Assembly (NCBI GenBank): GCA_031281385.1
Contig: JAITFL010000055.1
Span: forward strand, 1-26,865
Length of the DNA stretch: 26,865 nucleotides
From: Holophagales bacterium
GTDB taxonomy: Bacteria > Acidobacteriota > Holophagae > Holophagales > Holophagaceae
Direction: 5' to 3'
Below are positions 1-6,626 of this stretch, piece after piece (position 1 is the stretch's first letter; every line of letters starts with the position of its first letter). Under the pieces are notes generated by a model, which was given only the letters and a program-made list of their open reading frames with translations, searched no databases and had not been told where the DNA came from. The translations under genes were made by a program, and so were the position numbers.

Positions 1-1026
1 GGCAATGTCCACGGTGGTCCCCACTTTTGTCCCTTTGAACCAAGCGCTGTTCGCAGCTGCGGAAATCGCGCCTGTAACTACGCCGTCTAGTCCGCCTATC
101 GCTGTTTTCACGACGGAGGCTGCCGCCGCCACGGGATCATCTTTCGCCTTTTCTATTGTATCTGTAATCGCTCTGTCAACATTGTCACAAGCCCTATTAA
201 AGGGATTGTTTTCCATCCGCTTCCTTTCGGCCTCCCATGCATTAGCCGCCGACGTTGCCCGCCCTTTCGATTGTTCCACTATGCGCTTCTGTCCGCTGAT
301 TGTGTCCGCTTTAGCCCTGGCCGCATTTTTTGCATTTGTCGCCGCCGTCTCGTCTCTTTTTGCATTTGAAGCCGTGGCCGTGGCTTTTGCGTCACTGGTC
401 CTTTTTGCCGCTACCGCCGCGTCATAGTCCGCTTTAGCTTTTGCGGCTGCTTCATTTTCTTTCGCAGCGGCTACTTTGGGGTCTTTTTTAGCGGCCCTGG
501 CTTTTGCGGCTGCGTCATCGGCCTTCTTTTTTGCATTGTCATAATTTTTCTTGGTGTCCGCCACCTTTGTGTCGGCCTTCTTTTTTTCTTCGGCGGCCGC
601 ATCGGCGGTCGCCTTTGACTTGGCAGCCGCAATTGCGGTCTCGGCTTTCGTCTTGTCGCTTTTTGCGGACAGCAGTTCTAGGTTCGTCAGGACATAAACA
701 TCTTTCCAGTACTGAGCTTCTGTCACAGCCTTATTGGCGAGTTTGGAGGGCATGTTCTTTGAAGCCTTCATGTAACCTGCGATACGGTTCGTTGCTTCCA
801 TCTGCCTTTTGGTCTCGGCAGTCGCCTTCGTCATGGCATCTATTTTTGTAACCGCTTTCTTTAGTTCTTCTTCATTCGGCGTCTGCATCGTGGTCAGGGT
901 TGTACTAGCCATGTCCATGGTTGGCACAGCGTGCGGTGCTTTACCTGCGGCCAGGGATGTCCCGGCCATGCACACAGCCAGCACCAAGATCGGCAGGGGA
1001 GAATCATGCGATTGTTTGTCAGGCAT
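1..1026 (-). CDS. Secreted Ala/Lys/Asp-rich coiled-coil protein, unknown function (3' end beyond window)
   Basis: The frame is open without a stop from the ATG at 1026 to the left edge (342 codons), so the C-terminus is missing. An AAGGA box lies about 8 nt before the ATG. Residues 10-27 are a hydrophobic signal peptide core (ILVLAVCMAGTSLAAG) with a plausible cleavage site after LAA. A long low-complexity stretch rich in Ala, Lys, Asp and Glu follows (about residues 50-265), with alanine-rich heptad-like repeats that predict an extended helical coiled coil. Near the left edge the sequence becomes more ordinary, with Ala/Gly/Val-rich segments such as VVTGAISAAANSAW. It was chosen over the plus-strand frames of the same DNA because it has a signal peptide, an RBS, a promoter-like pair upstream and a coherent composition. 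It may be a periplasmic or surface structural protein; I recognise no family. Confidence is high that it is a gene and low on role. Confidence 0.75.
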   Translation of the reverse strand, partial: MPDKQSHDSPLPILVLAVCMAGTSLAAGKAPHAVPTMDMASTTLTTMQTPNEEELKKAVTKIDAMTKATAETKRQMEATNRIAGYMKASKNMPSKLANKAVTEAQYWKDVYVLTNLELLSAKSDKTKAETAIAAAKSKATADAAAEEKKKADTKVADTKKNYDNAKKKADDAAAKARAAKKDPKVAAAKENEAAAKAKADYDAAVAAKRTSDAKATATASNAKRDETAATNAKNAARAKADTISGQKRIVEQSKGRATSAANAWEAERKRMENNPFNRACDNVDRAITDTIEKAKDDPVAAAASVVKTAIGGLDGVVTGAISAAANSAWFKGTKVGTTVDIA

Positions 1027-1054
1027 TGTTCAATTCCTTTCGTGAATTGTGTAT

Positions 1055-1083
1055 ATTATGGCAAATTTCCGATTCCCAGTAAA
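1055..1083 (-). promoter_or_regulatory. Candidate sigma-70-type promoter for the secreted coiled-coil gene
   Basis: On the minus strand TTTACT (1083-1078) and CATAAT (1060-1055) are separated by exactly 17 nt. The -10 box lies about 30 nt before the RBS and start codon at 1026. The match is 4/6 and 5/6 to consensus. This is inferred from sequence only. Confidence 0.45.
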
Positions 1084-1149
1084 CACGATAATTCCCATTG
1101 TTTTCTTTGTTGTTCTGTCCCAGACTGTATTTATCCTGAAGGGGGCTAG

Positions 1150-1509
1150 ATGGAATCCACATGTGGAACAGAAAGAACGCCGGATGACGAAAATCCTTTT
1201 CGTTCTGGGCGTGGCATCACTTATATTGGGTTGGAAAATGTTTTGCCTGGCGACAATCAAAAGATACTTGACGGTCTTTCGCCATTGGGGCAGAATGCCT
1301 ATTCTGCGATTGGTCTTGTTAGGAAAAGCAATGAGGACAGTTTTGATACGGCCAAATTCCGTCTGGGGCACTGCTCAGTCATGCCTCCGTTCTTGTCCAA
1401 ATCGGAGTATTTCTCGGGTTTAGAGGAGTTGATAGAAAAAGGCATTGTCTATCCATCGACAATACTCGGTCGTTATTGGGTGAATCCTGATTTTTTCTCT
1501 GATCTTTAG
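1150..1509 (+). CDS. Small winged-helix-like protein, possibly plasmid-Rep (RepL)-like; unknown
   Basis: This is a 119-aa frame with its ATG at 1150, preceded by a purine-rich GAAGGGGG box at about 6 nt and by an in-frame TAG immediately before the start. Codon use looks coding throughout, unlike the overlapping frame from 1049. The C-terminal half (residues 70-119) reads as helix-turn-helix plus wing: a Ser-rich turn, a helix ending LEELIEKGIVYPST, then GRYWVNPDFF. The pattern of a basic helix, KGI and a Y-x-(V/I)-N-P strand resembles the wing of RepL-type and other winged-helix plasmid replication proteins. That is resemblance by eye, not a confirmed family. The N-terminal 50 residues have no recognisable motif and the protein is shorter than typical Rep proteins, so it may be a remnant. 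The gene is divergent from the secreted coiled-coil gene. Confidence 0.5.
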   Translation: MESTCGTERTPDDENPFRSGRGITYIGLENVLPGDNQKILDGLSPLGQNAYSAIGLVRKSNEDSFDTAKFRLGHCSVMPPFLSKSEYFSGLEELIEKGIVYPSTILGRYWVNPDFFSDL

Positions 1510-1540
1510 TGGGCAGCCTTTTGGGTGATGTTCAAAAATG

Positions 1541-1614
1541 GGAATCATATACTCGATTTTGGCGGGATTCTGTGGAATCAGGTATGTAGTTCCCACACTT
1601 AATGAACGGAATCA
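1541..1614 (+). repeat. Three GGAATCA direct repeats at 33-34 bp spacing
   Basis: GGAATCA occurs at 1541-1547, 1574-1580 and 1608-1614, and the outer two extend to GGAATCAT. Start-to-start spacing is 33 and 34 bp, about three helical turns, so all copies would face the same side of the helix. The middle copy also forms an inverted pair with GATTC at 1566-1570. A TATACT hexamer (1548-1553) abuts the first copy. The repeats fill the 149-nt gap between the winged-helix ORF and the next operon, where I see no other gene. They could be iterons or operator sites. Confidence 0.4.
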
Positions 1615-1670
1615 TCTTAAGATGGAAACGGTTTGTCGCCTTGTGCGAAAATTGAAACGTGGGGGTACAA

Positions 1671-2630
1671 GTGGAACAAGTGGAAAAATACAATGAAATC
1701 CAAATAGTTGGCATGCCTTGGTTCAGGCCCGAAGTCTACGACAGCGCCAGAGCCTTGTGCCAAGACTGCGACGAACTGCCCCCTAAGTTCGCCGACTGGC
1801 TCGAGAAGGCCGAAGATCGCCGCAGGCAGCTTGTGGAGCAGGGCTTCACTGTCATCTGCGAAAACATTGAACCAACTTGGTTCCCTGACTGGTGTAGGCG
1901 CGACAAAGTGGAACTTGGATATGCCGCCATGGTACGCATGGCCGAAGAATCCGCCAACGAGGCACTGATCTGCGAACTGCGGCGGAGGGCAGAGGAAGAA
2001 TACCAAAAATCTATCGGCAATATAATTAAAAAGAAAGTCAAGATCAGAAACATCCTTGCCAAGGCGTGCGAGAACACCCGCGAAATGCTGGACAGGCTAA
2101 ACGACGATCTGGACAGAAATGAACAAGAGATACGCAGGCTCAAAGAGAAAATAAGAGAGCGGAATACAGCCGAGGATGTTGTTGTGCCGGAGGGTACGAT
2201 GCAGTGGTTCAGACGCCATGAGTACGAACGCATCCGCTCGCTATGCAAAGATGGCGACAAGTTTCCCGCCACCTATGACGAGTGGCGGAATATCGCATTG
2301 CAAAACCTAAAGAAAATTGATAGAGAAGGATCCTACGTTCATCCCTGCCGCATTGATCCAGATATGTTTATCTGGTGGTGCAAGTCCGAGGGCATAGAGC
2401 CCGACTATGACGCAACCATGGACTTCGTCATCTATCATGCGGACTTGATGGAAAGAGTGGCAGAACTAAAACCGCCGGCTGGAGCAGGCCATGAAATAGT
2501 GATGGCTGCGCTGGAAAAGGCCGCATTTGAGGGAGTCCAGAATGGGACTTATTTTTCTCAAACGAAAGAGAAAGCCCGCAGGGATGCACAGCGCAAGAAG
2601 CGGGAAGAGCGAGAAAAAAACAAACCATGA
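1671..2630 (+). CDS. Duplicated WFR-domain protein with central coiled coil, unknown function
   Basis: About 319 aa. The GTG at 1671 has a GGGGG box 5 nt upstream; alternatives are GTG at 1659 (323 aa) and ATG at 1713, which starts exactly at the first domain. Two copies of one domain of about 80 residues are visible. The first begins MPWFRPEVYDSARALC (near residue 15) and runs through PPKFADWLEKAE to an IEPTWFPDWC segment. The second begins MQWFRRHEYERIRSLC (near residue 180) and runs through PATYDEWRNIAL to IDPDMFIWWC. Between them lies a charged helical segment predicted to be a coiled coil (about 105-175), and the C-terminus is a Lys/Arg/Glu-rich tail. I recall stand-alone hypothetical proteins of about 75 aa with this MPWFR…DPxxFxxWC pattern; none has a function I know. 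Its stop overlaps the next gene's start in an ATGA, so translation is probably coupled. Confidence 0.75.
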   Translation: MEQVEKYNEIQIVGMPWFRPEVYDSARALCQDCDELPPKFADWLEKAEDRRRQLVEQGFTVICENIEPTWFPDWCRRDKVELGYAAMVRMAEESANEALICELRRRAEEEYQKSIGNIIKKKVKIRNILAKACENTREMLDRLNDDLDRNEQEIRRLKEKIRERNTAEDVVVPEGTMQWFRRHEYERIRSLCKDGDKFPATYDEWRNIALQNLKKIDREGSYVHPCRIDPDMFIWWCKSEGIEPDYDATMDFVIYHADLMERVAELKPPAGAGHEIVMAALEKAAFEGVQNGTYFSQTKEKARRDAQRKKREEREKNKP

Positions 2631-2866
2631 AGCGAGGGACAGCGAACCATAGGGGCTATTCGGCCTCTATCCATTACAGCCGCGAGGATGGGTGCTTTGT
2701 AGGCGAAGCGCTTGGACTCCGCCGCACGTCATTCGACATCCGCGGCGCGACATTTGAAAAGGCGTGTGCAGACTTCAGGGAATGGATAGACCTGTATCTT
2801 GCGAACTGCGAGAACGAGGGCATAGAGGCAGAGAAGCCGCAAGGCATTCACTGGGATGGGCGATGA
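2627..2866 (+). CDS. HicB-like (COG4226-type) protein, first of a tandem pair
   Basis: 79 aa, with the start codon inside an ATGA overlap with the upstream stop. The pattern is that of the HicB fold: strand GYSASIHYS, acidic turn REDG, strand CFVGEALGL, then the RGATFEKACADF segment leading into a helix and an IDLYLANCENEGIEAEKP end. HicB proteins are antitoxins in type II HicA-HicB modules, where the fold masks the HicA RNase and an extra RHH or HTH domain binds DNA. Here the protein stops about 8 residues after the KP, so the C-terminal DNA-binding domain is absent, and no HicA-sized partner is next to it. It may be an orphan regulator, a protein-binding module or part of an unknown system. 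The next gene overlaps by ATGA and encodes a diverged copy. Confidence 0.75.
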   Translation: MKRGTANHRGYSASIHYSREDGCFVGEALGLRRTSFDIRGATFEKACADFREWIDLYLANCENEGIEAEKPQGIHWDGR

Positions 2867-3126
2867 GCGAGCAGACAGCGGCAAAACAAGAAACACTGAC
2901 CTACAAGGGCTACACGGCGGTGGTTGCGTGGGATGAGGATGAATGCCGCTACTGGGGGAATATGGTCGGCCAACGCAATATCGGGATAGAAGTGATGGGC
3001 GCGACACTTGAGGAAGCGCAGGCCGAATTTGCGGATTCGGTAGAATGGTATCTTGAGGGCTGCGCGGAGGACGGCATCGAGCCTGAAAAGCCGCATGTTG
3101 CCAGCCTGCCTAAGCCGTCTGAATGA
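2863..3126 (+). CDS. HicB-like protein, second of a tandem pair
   Basis: 87 aa. I chose the ATG at 2863, which forms an ATGA overlap with the previous stop, because homology to its neighbour begins just after it; a longer frame exists upstream but lies inside the preceding gene. It aligns with the first copy from GYTAVVAWDEDECRYWGNMVG through the MGATLEEAQAEFADS segment to VEWYLEGCAEDGIEPEKP, so the pair arose by tandem duplication. As in the first copy, the usual RHH segment after KP is missing and only a short tail follows. No HicA-like double-stranded-RNA-binding-fold protein is adjacent. Role unknown; probably the same complex or pathway as its neighbour. Confidence 0.72.
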   Translation: MSEQTAAKQETLTYKGYTAVVAWDEDECRYWGNMVGQRNIGIEVMGATLEEAQAEFADSVEWYLEGCAEDGIEPEKPHVASLPKPSE

Positions 3127-3142
3127 ATATCGGGGGAAGAAC

Positions 3143-3274
3143 ATGAAGCTGGATCACAAAAGGACACGGGCGCTGACGCTGCTCCGCAGCAAGACCTACG
3201 ATGTGCGGGAACTCGGAATCAAGAATAAGGAAGAAATGAACCTGTTGATTGACAACCGCAACAGCCTGCGATAG
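3143..3274 (+). CDS. Small protein of 43 aa, last gene of the operon, unknown
   Basis: The ATG at 3143 has a strong GGGGGA box 5-9 nt upstream and lies 16 nt after the previous stop, so it is probably co-transcribed. The protein begins MKLDHKRTRALTLLRSK and is basic at the N-terminus and mixed-charge after that (VRELGIKNKEEMN), with no membrane segment and no Cys. Its length suits a small DNA- or protein-binding factor, but nothing in it identifies a family. The good RBS and operon position are the main evidence that it is a gene. Confidence 0.55.
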   Translation: MKLDHKRTRALTLLRSKTYDVRELGIKNKEEMNLLIDNRNSLR

Positions 3275-3281
3275 GCGCAAG

Positions 3282-3390
3282 ATGGAAATTGACTACAAAC
3301 TTCGATGACATCGGCAAAGAGTCGAAGTACGTGCAAAAAGCCGTCAGGCAGACGATTAACGAAAGATTTGCGCTGCTTGATATGCAATGA
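3282..3390 (+). pseudogene. Possible small ORF with a frameshift
   Basis: The ATG at 3282 opens a frame of only 8 codons (MEIDYKLR) ending at 3308. Reading on one base out of frame (from about 3301) gives FDDIGKESKYVQKAVRQT and continues to a TGA at 3388-3390, with coding-like composition. A single extra base near 3300 would join them into a protein of about 35 aa. Alternatively a TTG at 3289 gives an intact 33-aa frame. There is no clear RBS. It could be chance. Confidence 0.2.
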
Positions 3391-3441
3391 AAATCGGCAG
3401 ACTCTTCGATTTGCACAATTCCCAAAAAATGCGGCTTGCTC

Positions 3442-3447
3442 TATAAT
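3442..3447 (+). promoter_or_regulatory. Consensus -10 box (TATAAT) for a possibly leaderless gene
   Basis: A perfect TATAAT ends 7 nt before the ATG at 3455, which places the expected transcription start at or next to the A of the ATG. A weak -35 match (TTCCCA, 3419-3424) sits 17 nt upstream of the box. No Shine-Dalgarno sequence precedes the ATG. Confidence 0.45.
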
Positions 3448-3454
3448 TGCTGTT

Positions 3455-3727
3455 ATGAACAATACCACAAGCGACACCAGAACAAGGACGTGCCAGTTCT
3501 ATGCCGTTGGGCAGGAAACCGATGGCAAGATCGAATTCCTGAGCATCGATGAGTACGATTCCCAAGGCTCTGGCAGATACTATTCAGACGATCTGCTCGT
3601 GTGTGAGCGGTACAATATTAGCGAGGCAAAAAAAAGAGCCAAAGATGAAGGCCGCAAAGTATTCCTAGTGACCATTGAGAAATCTGATGGCCGCATAAAA
3701 ATCGATGTTGTTGTGATGTCGCACTAA
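3455..3727 (+). CDS. Small protein of 90 aa, unknown function
   Basis: The frame is open further upstream, to an ATG at 3305, but the upstream part is Arg/Cys-rich and looks non-coding, so I chose the ATG at 3455 (MNNTTSDTRT). The protein has alternating hydrophobic strands and acidic loops (CQFYAVGQETDGKIEFLSID, then YYSDDLLVCERYNISEAKK, then VFLVTIEKSDGRIKIDVVVM), suggesting a small alpha/beta fold with a central helix. No signal peptide and no recognised family. It stands alone between the HicB-like operon and the tRNA terminator and could be another cargo gene of the accessory segment. Confidence 0.55.
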   Translation: MNNTTSDTRTRTCQFYAVGQETDGKIEFLSIDEYDSQGSGRYYSDDLLVCERYNISEAKKRAKDEGRKVFLVTIEKSDGRIKIDVVVMSH

Positions 3728-3768
3728 AGGGAACTAGCGTATTGTCCTAGAAATGCGGAACTCAAAAT

Positions 3769-3797
3769 AAGCTGCGGTAGAGCTTGTAACATTTTTT
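3769..3797 (+). terminator. Weak hairpin-plus-T-run terminator candidate
   Basis: AAGCT (3769-3773) pairs with AGCTT (3781-3785), followed 6 nt later by six T residues (3792-3797). The stem is only 5 bp and the T-run is slightly distant, so this is a low-confidence terminator for the 90-aa gene. Confidence 0.3.
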
Positions 3798-3842
3798 GTG
3801 TACTTGGTGCCATTCATTTACCCACCAAACCCTCGCCAACAC

Positions 3843-3910
3843 TAAACAAAAAACAAAAAAGCAAGCATTTCAGGGTATTCGCAAAGCGGAATCCTTGAAG
3901 ATGCTTGCTA
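3843..3910 (-). terminator. Rho-independent terminator of tRNA-Glu
   Basis: On the minus strand AGCAAGCAT pairs perfectly with ATGCTTGCT (plus-strand arms 3901-3909 and 3860-3868). Further pairing inside comes from TTCAAGG/CCTGAA and ATTC/GAAT. The hairpin is followed by TTTTTTGTTTTTTGTTT. It lies 6 nt after the tRNA CCA end. Confidence 0.75.
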
Positions 3911-3915
3911 CTACT

Positions 3916-3990
3916 TGGCAGCCCCAACGGGAATCGAACCCGTGTTTGCGCCGTGAGAGGGCGCCGTCCTAACCGCTAGACGATGGAGCC
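3916..3990 (-). tRNA. tRNA-Glu (anticodon CUC), CCA encoded
   Basis: On the minus strand the 75-nt sequence begins GGCTCCA and ends CTGCCA. It folds as a cloverleaf: 7-bp acceptor GGCTCCA/TGGGGCT (with G-U at 1-72 and one internal U-G), D-arm GTCTAGCGGTTAGGAC, anticodon arm CGCC-CTCTCAC-GGCG, and T-arm ACGGG-TTCGATT-CCCGT, with G73 and an encoded CCA. The seven-base loop puts CTC at the anticodon. Layout and D-arm closely follow E. coli tRNA-Glu. It has its own promoter and terminator, and lies 71 nt after the pnkp stop on the same strand. Confidence 0.93.
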
Positions 3991-4002
3991 TTGCAGATTA
4001 GG

Positions 4003-4031
4003 ATTATAAACTGAATACAGGTTTATTGCAA
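4003..4031 (-). promoter_or_regulatory. Sigma-70-type promoter of tRNA-Glu
   Basis: TTGCAA (4031-4026) and TATAAT (4008-4003) on the minus strand are separated by exactly 17 nt. The -10 ends 12 nt before the mature tRNA 5' end at 3990. This lets the tRNA be made independently of the upstream pnkp gene. Confidence 0.75.
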
Positions 4032-4061
4032 GTTGGCTTGAGCGCATTGAAGTCCAAGTCG

Positions 4062-6626
4062 TCACAGTCTGGGGTCAACGGGTTCGCTTTCCATTGCCAG
4101 CACTCCGAACACGCATTCATGCACACGGTACAGTGGCTCGCCTCTGGCGAAGCGCTCCAGAGATTCCACGCCCAGCGCGAATTCACTCAGGGCTAGGCCG
4201 CGCTTTTTTGACAGTGAGCGTTTTTTCAGCCTATCTAAATTGTTTTCGAGCAAATACTCGGGGCCGTAGATGATCCGCAGGTATTCCCGCCCTCGGCATT
4301 TGACGGCTGGCTGCAGCAGGTCGGAGCCTTTTTTGGCAATGAAGTCGTATGGCTTGACCACCATGCCCTCGGCACCTGAGGCGGTCAGATCTTCCCACCA
4401 CTTTATGCCAGCGGCTATGCTGCTTTCGTCGAGCAGGTCAACAAGCATGTGGGATGTTGCCATGAAGATCGGGTCTGCCCCGACCATGTACTTGGCAATG
4501 GTCTCCATGTGCCACATATGGTTTTCGCCAAACCAAGTCTTACCTTCCGTTGCGAGTAAATGAAAAGGCGCTATGCGGTAGTCGTCCATGCCATTCACAT
4601 TCCAGCAATAACGGCGGTATGAGTCCGTGTACAGATTCAATGCATCTGCGCGTGACTGAAAACGCTTCAGAAGGTCTGGCAAGCTGACGTTTTGGGCGGC
4701 AGATTCTACGTTGGCCGCGTTTTTCTCCAGCGAATCGGAGGTGCTCTCGATGGCTTTGATGACTGAGGCCAATCCAGTCCGCCCAGACCTTCCGACGGGG
4801 GCGTATTGCTCTTCCAATAACTTTTGCGCTTTTGCCGACCAGGGCATCAGTTCGGCATCGAAGCATACCCAATCGGTTTGCAAGTCATTCCAAAAATTGG
4901 ATGCCGCCAGTGCGTTTTGCAGCCGTGCCAGTATCACATTCTCGATTTCACCGTTATCGAAGAAATGCCTTCCGGTTCGGGTGTAGATGATTCCAAAACT
5001 GCCATCGTTCACCTTAAAACGCCTTGCGGCGGTTTCAAGGTTTTTGCATAGCACCAGCACAGCGCGAGAACCCATGTGCTTCTGCTCGCAAACGACCTTG
5101 CCTATGCCCCGCGTCTTGTAGTAGCCGAAGGCTTCTGTGGGGTACTCCAAATAGTCATTCAGCTTGCTTGTTTCGCATGGGGACATAGTGGGCGGCAGGT
5201 AAATCAGCCAGTGGGGGTCGGCTGCAAAACGGCTCATTACCTCTAGGGCAGCGGCAGAATGCTCTTGACTGATTTTGATTCCGCGGCGCAGGCGCGTGTC
5301 GAGGTACCTCTGTCCAAGCACGTCATTGATGTTCAGTACGTCGCTATCGGCAAGGGGCTTGTCGAGGAATGGTTTTGCGGGGGCATAGTATTCACGCTCG
5401 GCATCCACTTGCACTATTTTTTTTTCTGGATAGCGGAACGCTGTTAGCTTGCCACCGAATACGCAGCCAGTGTCAATGCAGAATGTGTTGTTGACCGATT
5501 CGACTTCTGGCATGGGAGTGTGGCCATAGACCACAGTGGCACGGCCGCGATATTCGCTCGCCCACGGCAAGCGCACTGGCAGGCCGTATTCATCCGTTTC
5601 GCCCGTGGTTTCTCCGTACAGACAGAATTCGCGCACCCGCCCGCTGCTGCGGCCTTGGTATTTTTCCTTAAGCCCAGCGTGGGCGACTACCAGTTTGCCG
5701 CTATCAAACACATAGTGGCTTATTAGGCCGTCCAAAAATGTTTTGACTTCTGCCGCGAACTCTTCATTTTGGGCGCCAAGCTGTTCAACCGTGGCTCCGA
5801 GTCCGTGGGTCAAGCTGACAGTGGACCCTTTCATGTATTTCAGTAATTTCATGTCATGATTCCCGGCCACGCAAAAAGCGGAGCCAGATTGAACCATGCT
5901 CATCGCTAGGCGCAGCACCTCAATATTGTTTGGCCCTCTGTCGCAGAGGTCTCCAAGGAACACAAGTTTGCGCCCATCTGGCGGTACGGCTGTGCAGTTT
6001 GCCTTGTCAACCGAATAGCCCAGTTTGCCCAGCAGGGCGCAGAGTTCGTCATAGCAGCCGTGTATGTCGCCGATGATGTCGAATGGGCCAGTTTCGCTCT
6101 TTTTGTTGTTCCAAAGCGGAGTTCTGATGATTTCAACGCTTGCAATCTCTTCTTCGCTGTTCAGCACGTAAACGTACCGGAAACCTTCTTTTTGCAAATT
6201 ATGGATAGATCGGCGCAACTGTTCTGCTTGACGGCTTATGACATGTCCGCCGAAGTTGCGGTCTGATCGCTCTTTGTTGCGCTCTTTGCACAATTTCTCT
6301 GGCGTGTCCAGCACTATGGCCACCGCGAGGCAGTTCTGCTCTCGAGCAAGCTGCAATATTGAAACGCGGGCTTCCTTTTGAACATTTGTAGCGTCTATCA
6401 CCGTCAGGTGGCCGAGCTCCAACCGTTTGTTGGCCACATAGTGTAGGGCGTCGAATGCTTGCTTGGACACTTGCTGATTGTTTTCGTCGTCAGAGACTAG
6501 GGCGCGGAAATAGTCTGAGGAAAGCACTTCTGTCGGCTTAAAAAAACGTTTGGCGAATGTTGATTTGCCACTGCCGGACACGCCCACAATAGCCACTACC
6601 GCGATTTCGGGAATTTCTATCCGCAT
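4062..6626 (-). CDS. pnkp: Polynucleotide kinase-phosphatase-ligase Pnkp (RNA repair)
   Basis: 854 aa, close to the roughly 870 aa of Clostridium thermocellum Pnkp. Three catalytic modules are visible. The N-terminal 5'-OH kinase has P-loop GVSGSGKST (15-23) and SSDYF with D38. The central calcineurin-like 2',3'-phosphatase (about 182-420) has GDIHGC (D187, H189), GDLCDRG (D226), GNHD (255-258), HAG (H316) and GHTP (368-371). The C-terminal adenylyltransferase/ligase has CEQKHMGSR with the nucleotidyl Lys at 516, then GMVVKP and QPAVKC. Family knowledge: Pnkp heals broken RNA ends and, activated by Hen1, seals them. The start is the ATG at 6626, which overlaps the end of hen1 by 10 nt with GGGGGTG upstream. 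A longer frame to 6758 would lie inside hen1 and was rejected. All key residues appear present. Confidence 0.95.
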   Translation of the reverse strand: MRIEIPEIAVVAIVGVSGSGKSTFAKRFFKPTEVLSSDYFRALVSDDENNQQVSKQAFDALHYVANKRLELGHLTVIDATNVQKEARVSILQLAREQNCLAVAIVLDTPEKLCKERNKERSDRNFGGHVISRQAEQLRRSIHNLQKEGFRYVYVLNSEEEIASVEIIRTPLWNNKKSETGPFDIIGDIHGCYDELCALLGKLGYSVDKANCTAVPPDGRKLVFLGDLCDRGPNNIEVLRLAMSMVQSGSAFCVAGNHDMKLLKYMKGSTVSLTHGLGATVEQLGAQNEEFAAEVKTFLDGLISHYVFDSGKLVVAHAGLKEKYQGRSSGRVREFCLYGETTGETDEYGLPVRLPWASEYRGRATVVYGHTPMPEVESVNNTFCIDTGCVFGGKLTAFRYPEKKIVQVDAEREYYAPAKPFLDKPLADSDVLNINDVLGQRYLDTRLRRGIKISQEHSAAALEVMSRFAADPHWLIYLPPTMSPCETSKLNDYLEYPTEAFGYYKTRGIGKVVCEQKHMGSRAVLVLCKNLETAARRFKVNDGSFGIIYTRTGRHFFDNGEIENVILARLQNALAASNFWNDLQTDWVCFDAELMPWSAKAQKLLEEQYAPVGRSGRTGLASVIKAIESTSDSLEKNAANVESAAQNVSLPDLLKRFQSRADALNLYTDSYRRYCWNVNGMDDYRIAPFHLLATEGKTWFGENHMWHMETIAKYMVGADPIFMATSHMLVDLLDESSIAAGIKWWEDLTASGAEGMVVKPYDFIAKKGSDLLQPAVKCRGREYLRIIYGPEYLLENNLDRLKKRSLSKKRGLALSEFALGVESLERFARGEPLYRVHECVFGVLAMESEPVDPRL

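Noticed and set aside
5..851. Plus-strand frames of 140 and 115 aa
   Set aside because: They are the complement of the secreted coiled-coil gene. Their Ala/Phe/Ser- and Arg/Cys-rich composition, and the lack of an RBS, mark them as shadows.
1049..1423. 124-aa frame with two hydrophobic stretches
   Set aside because: It overlaps the better-supported ORF at 1150, ends in Arg/Cys-rich sequence typical of out-of-frame reading and has no RBS.
1508..1524. Possible partial copy of the tRNA-Glu 3' end (GGCAGCC)
   Set aside because: Only 7 bases match the tRNA end, which is too short to call an attachment site.
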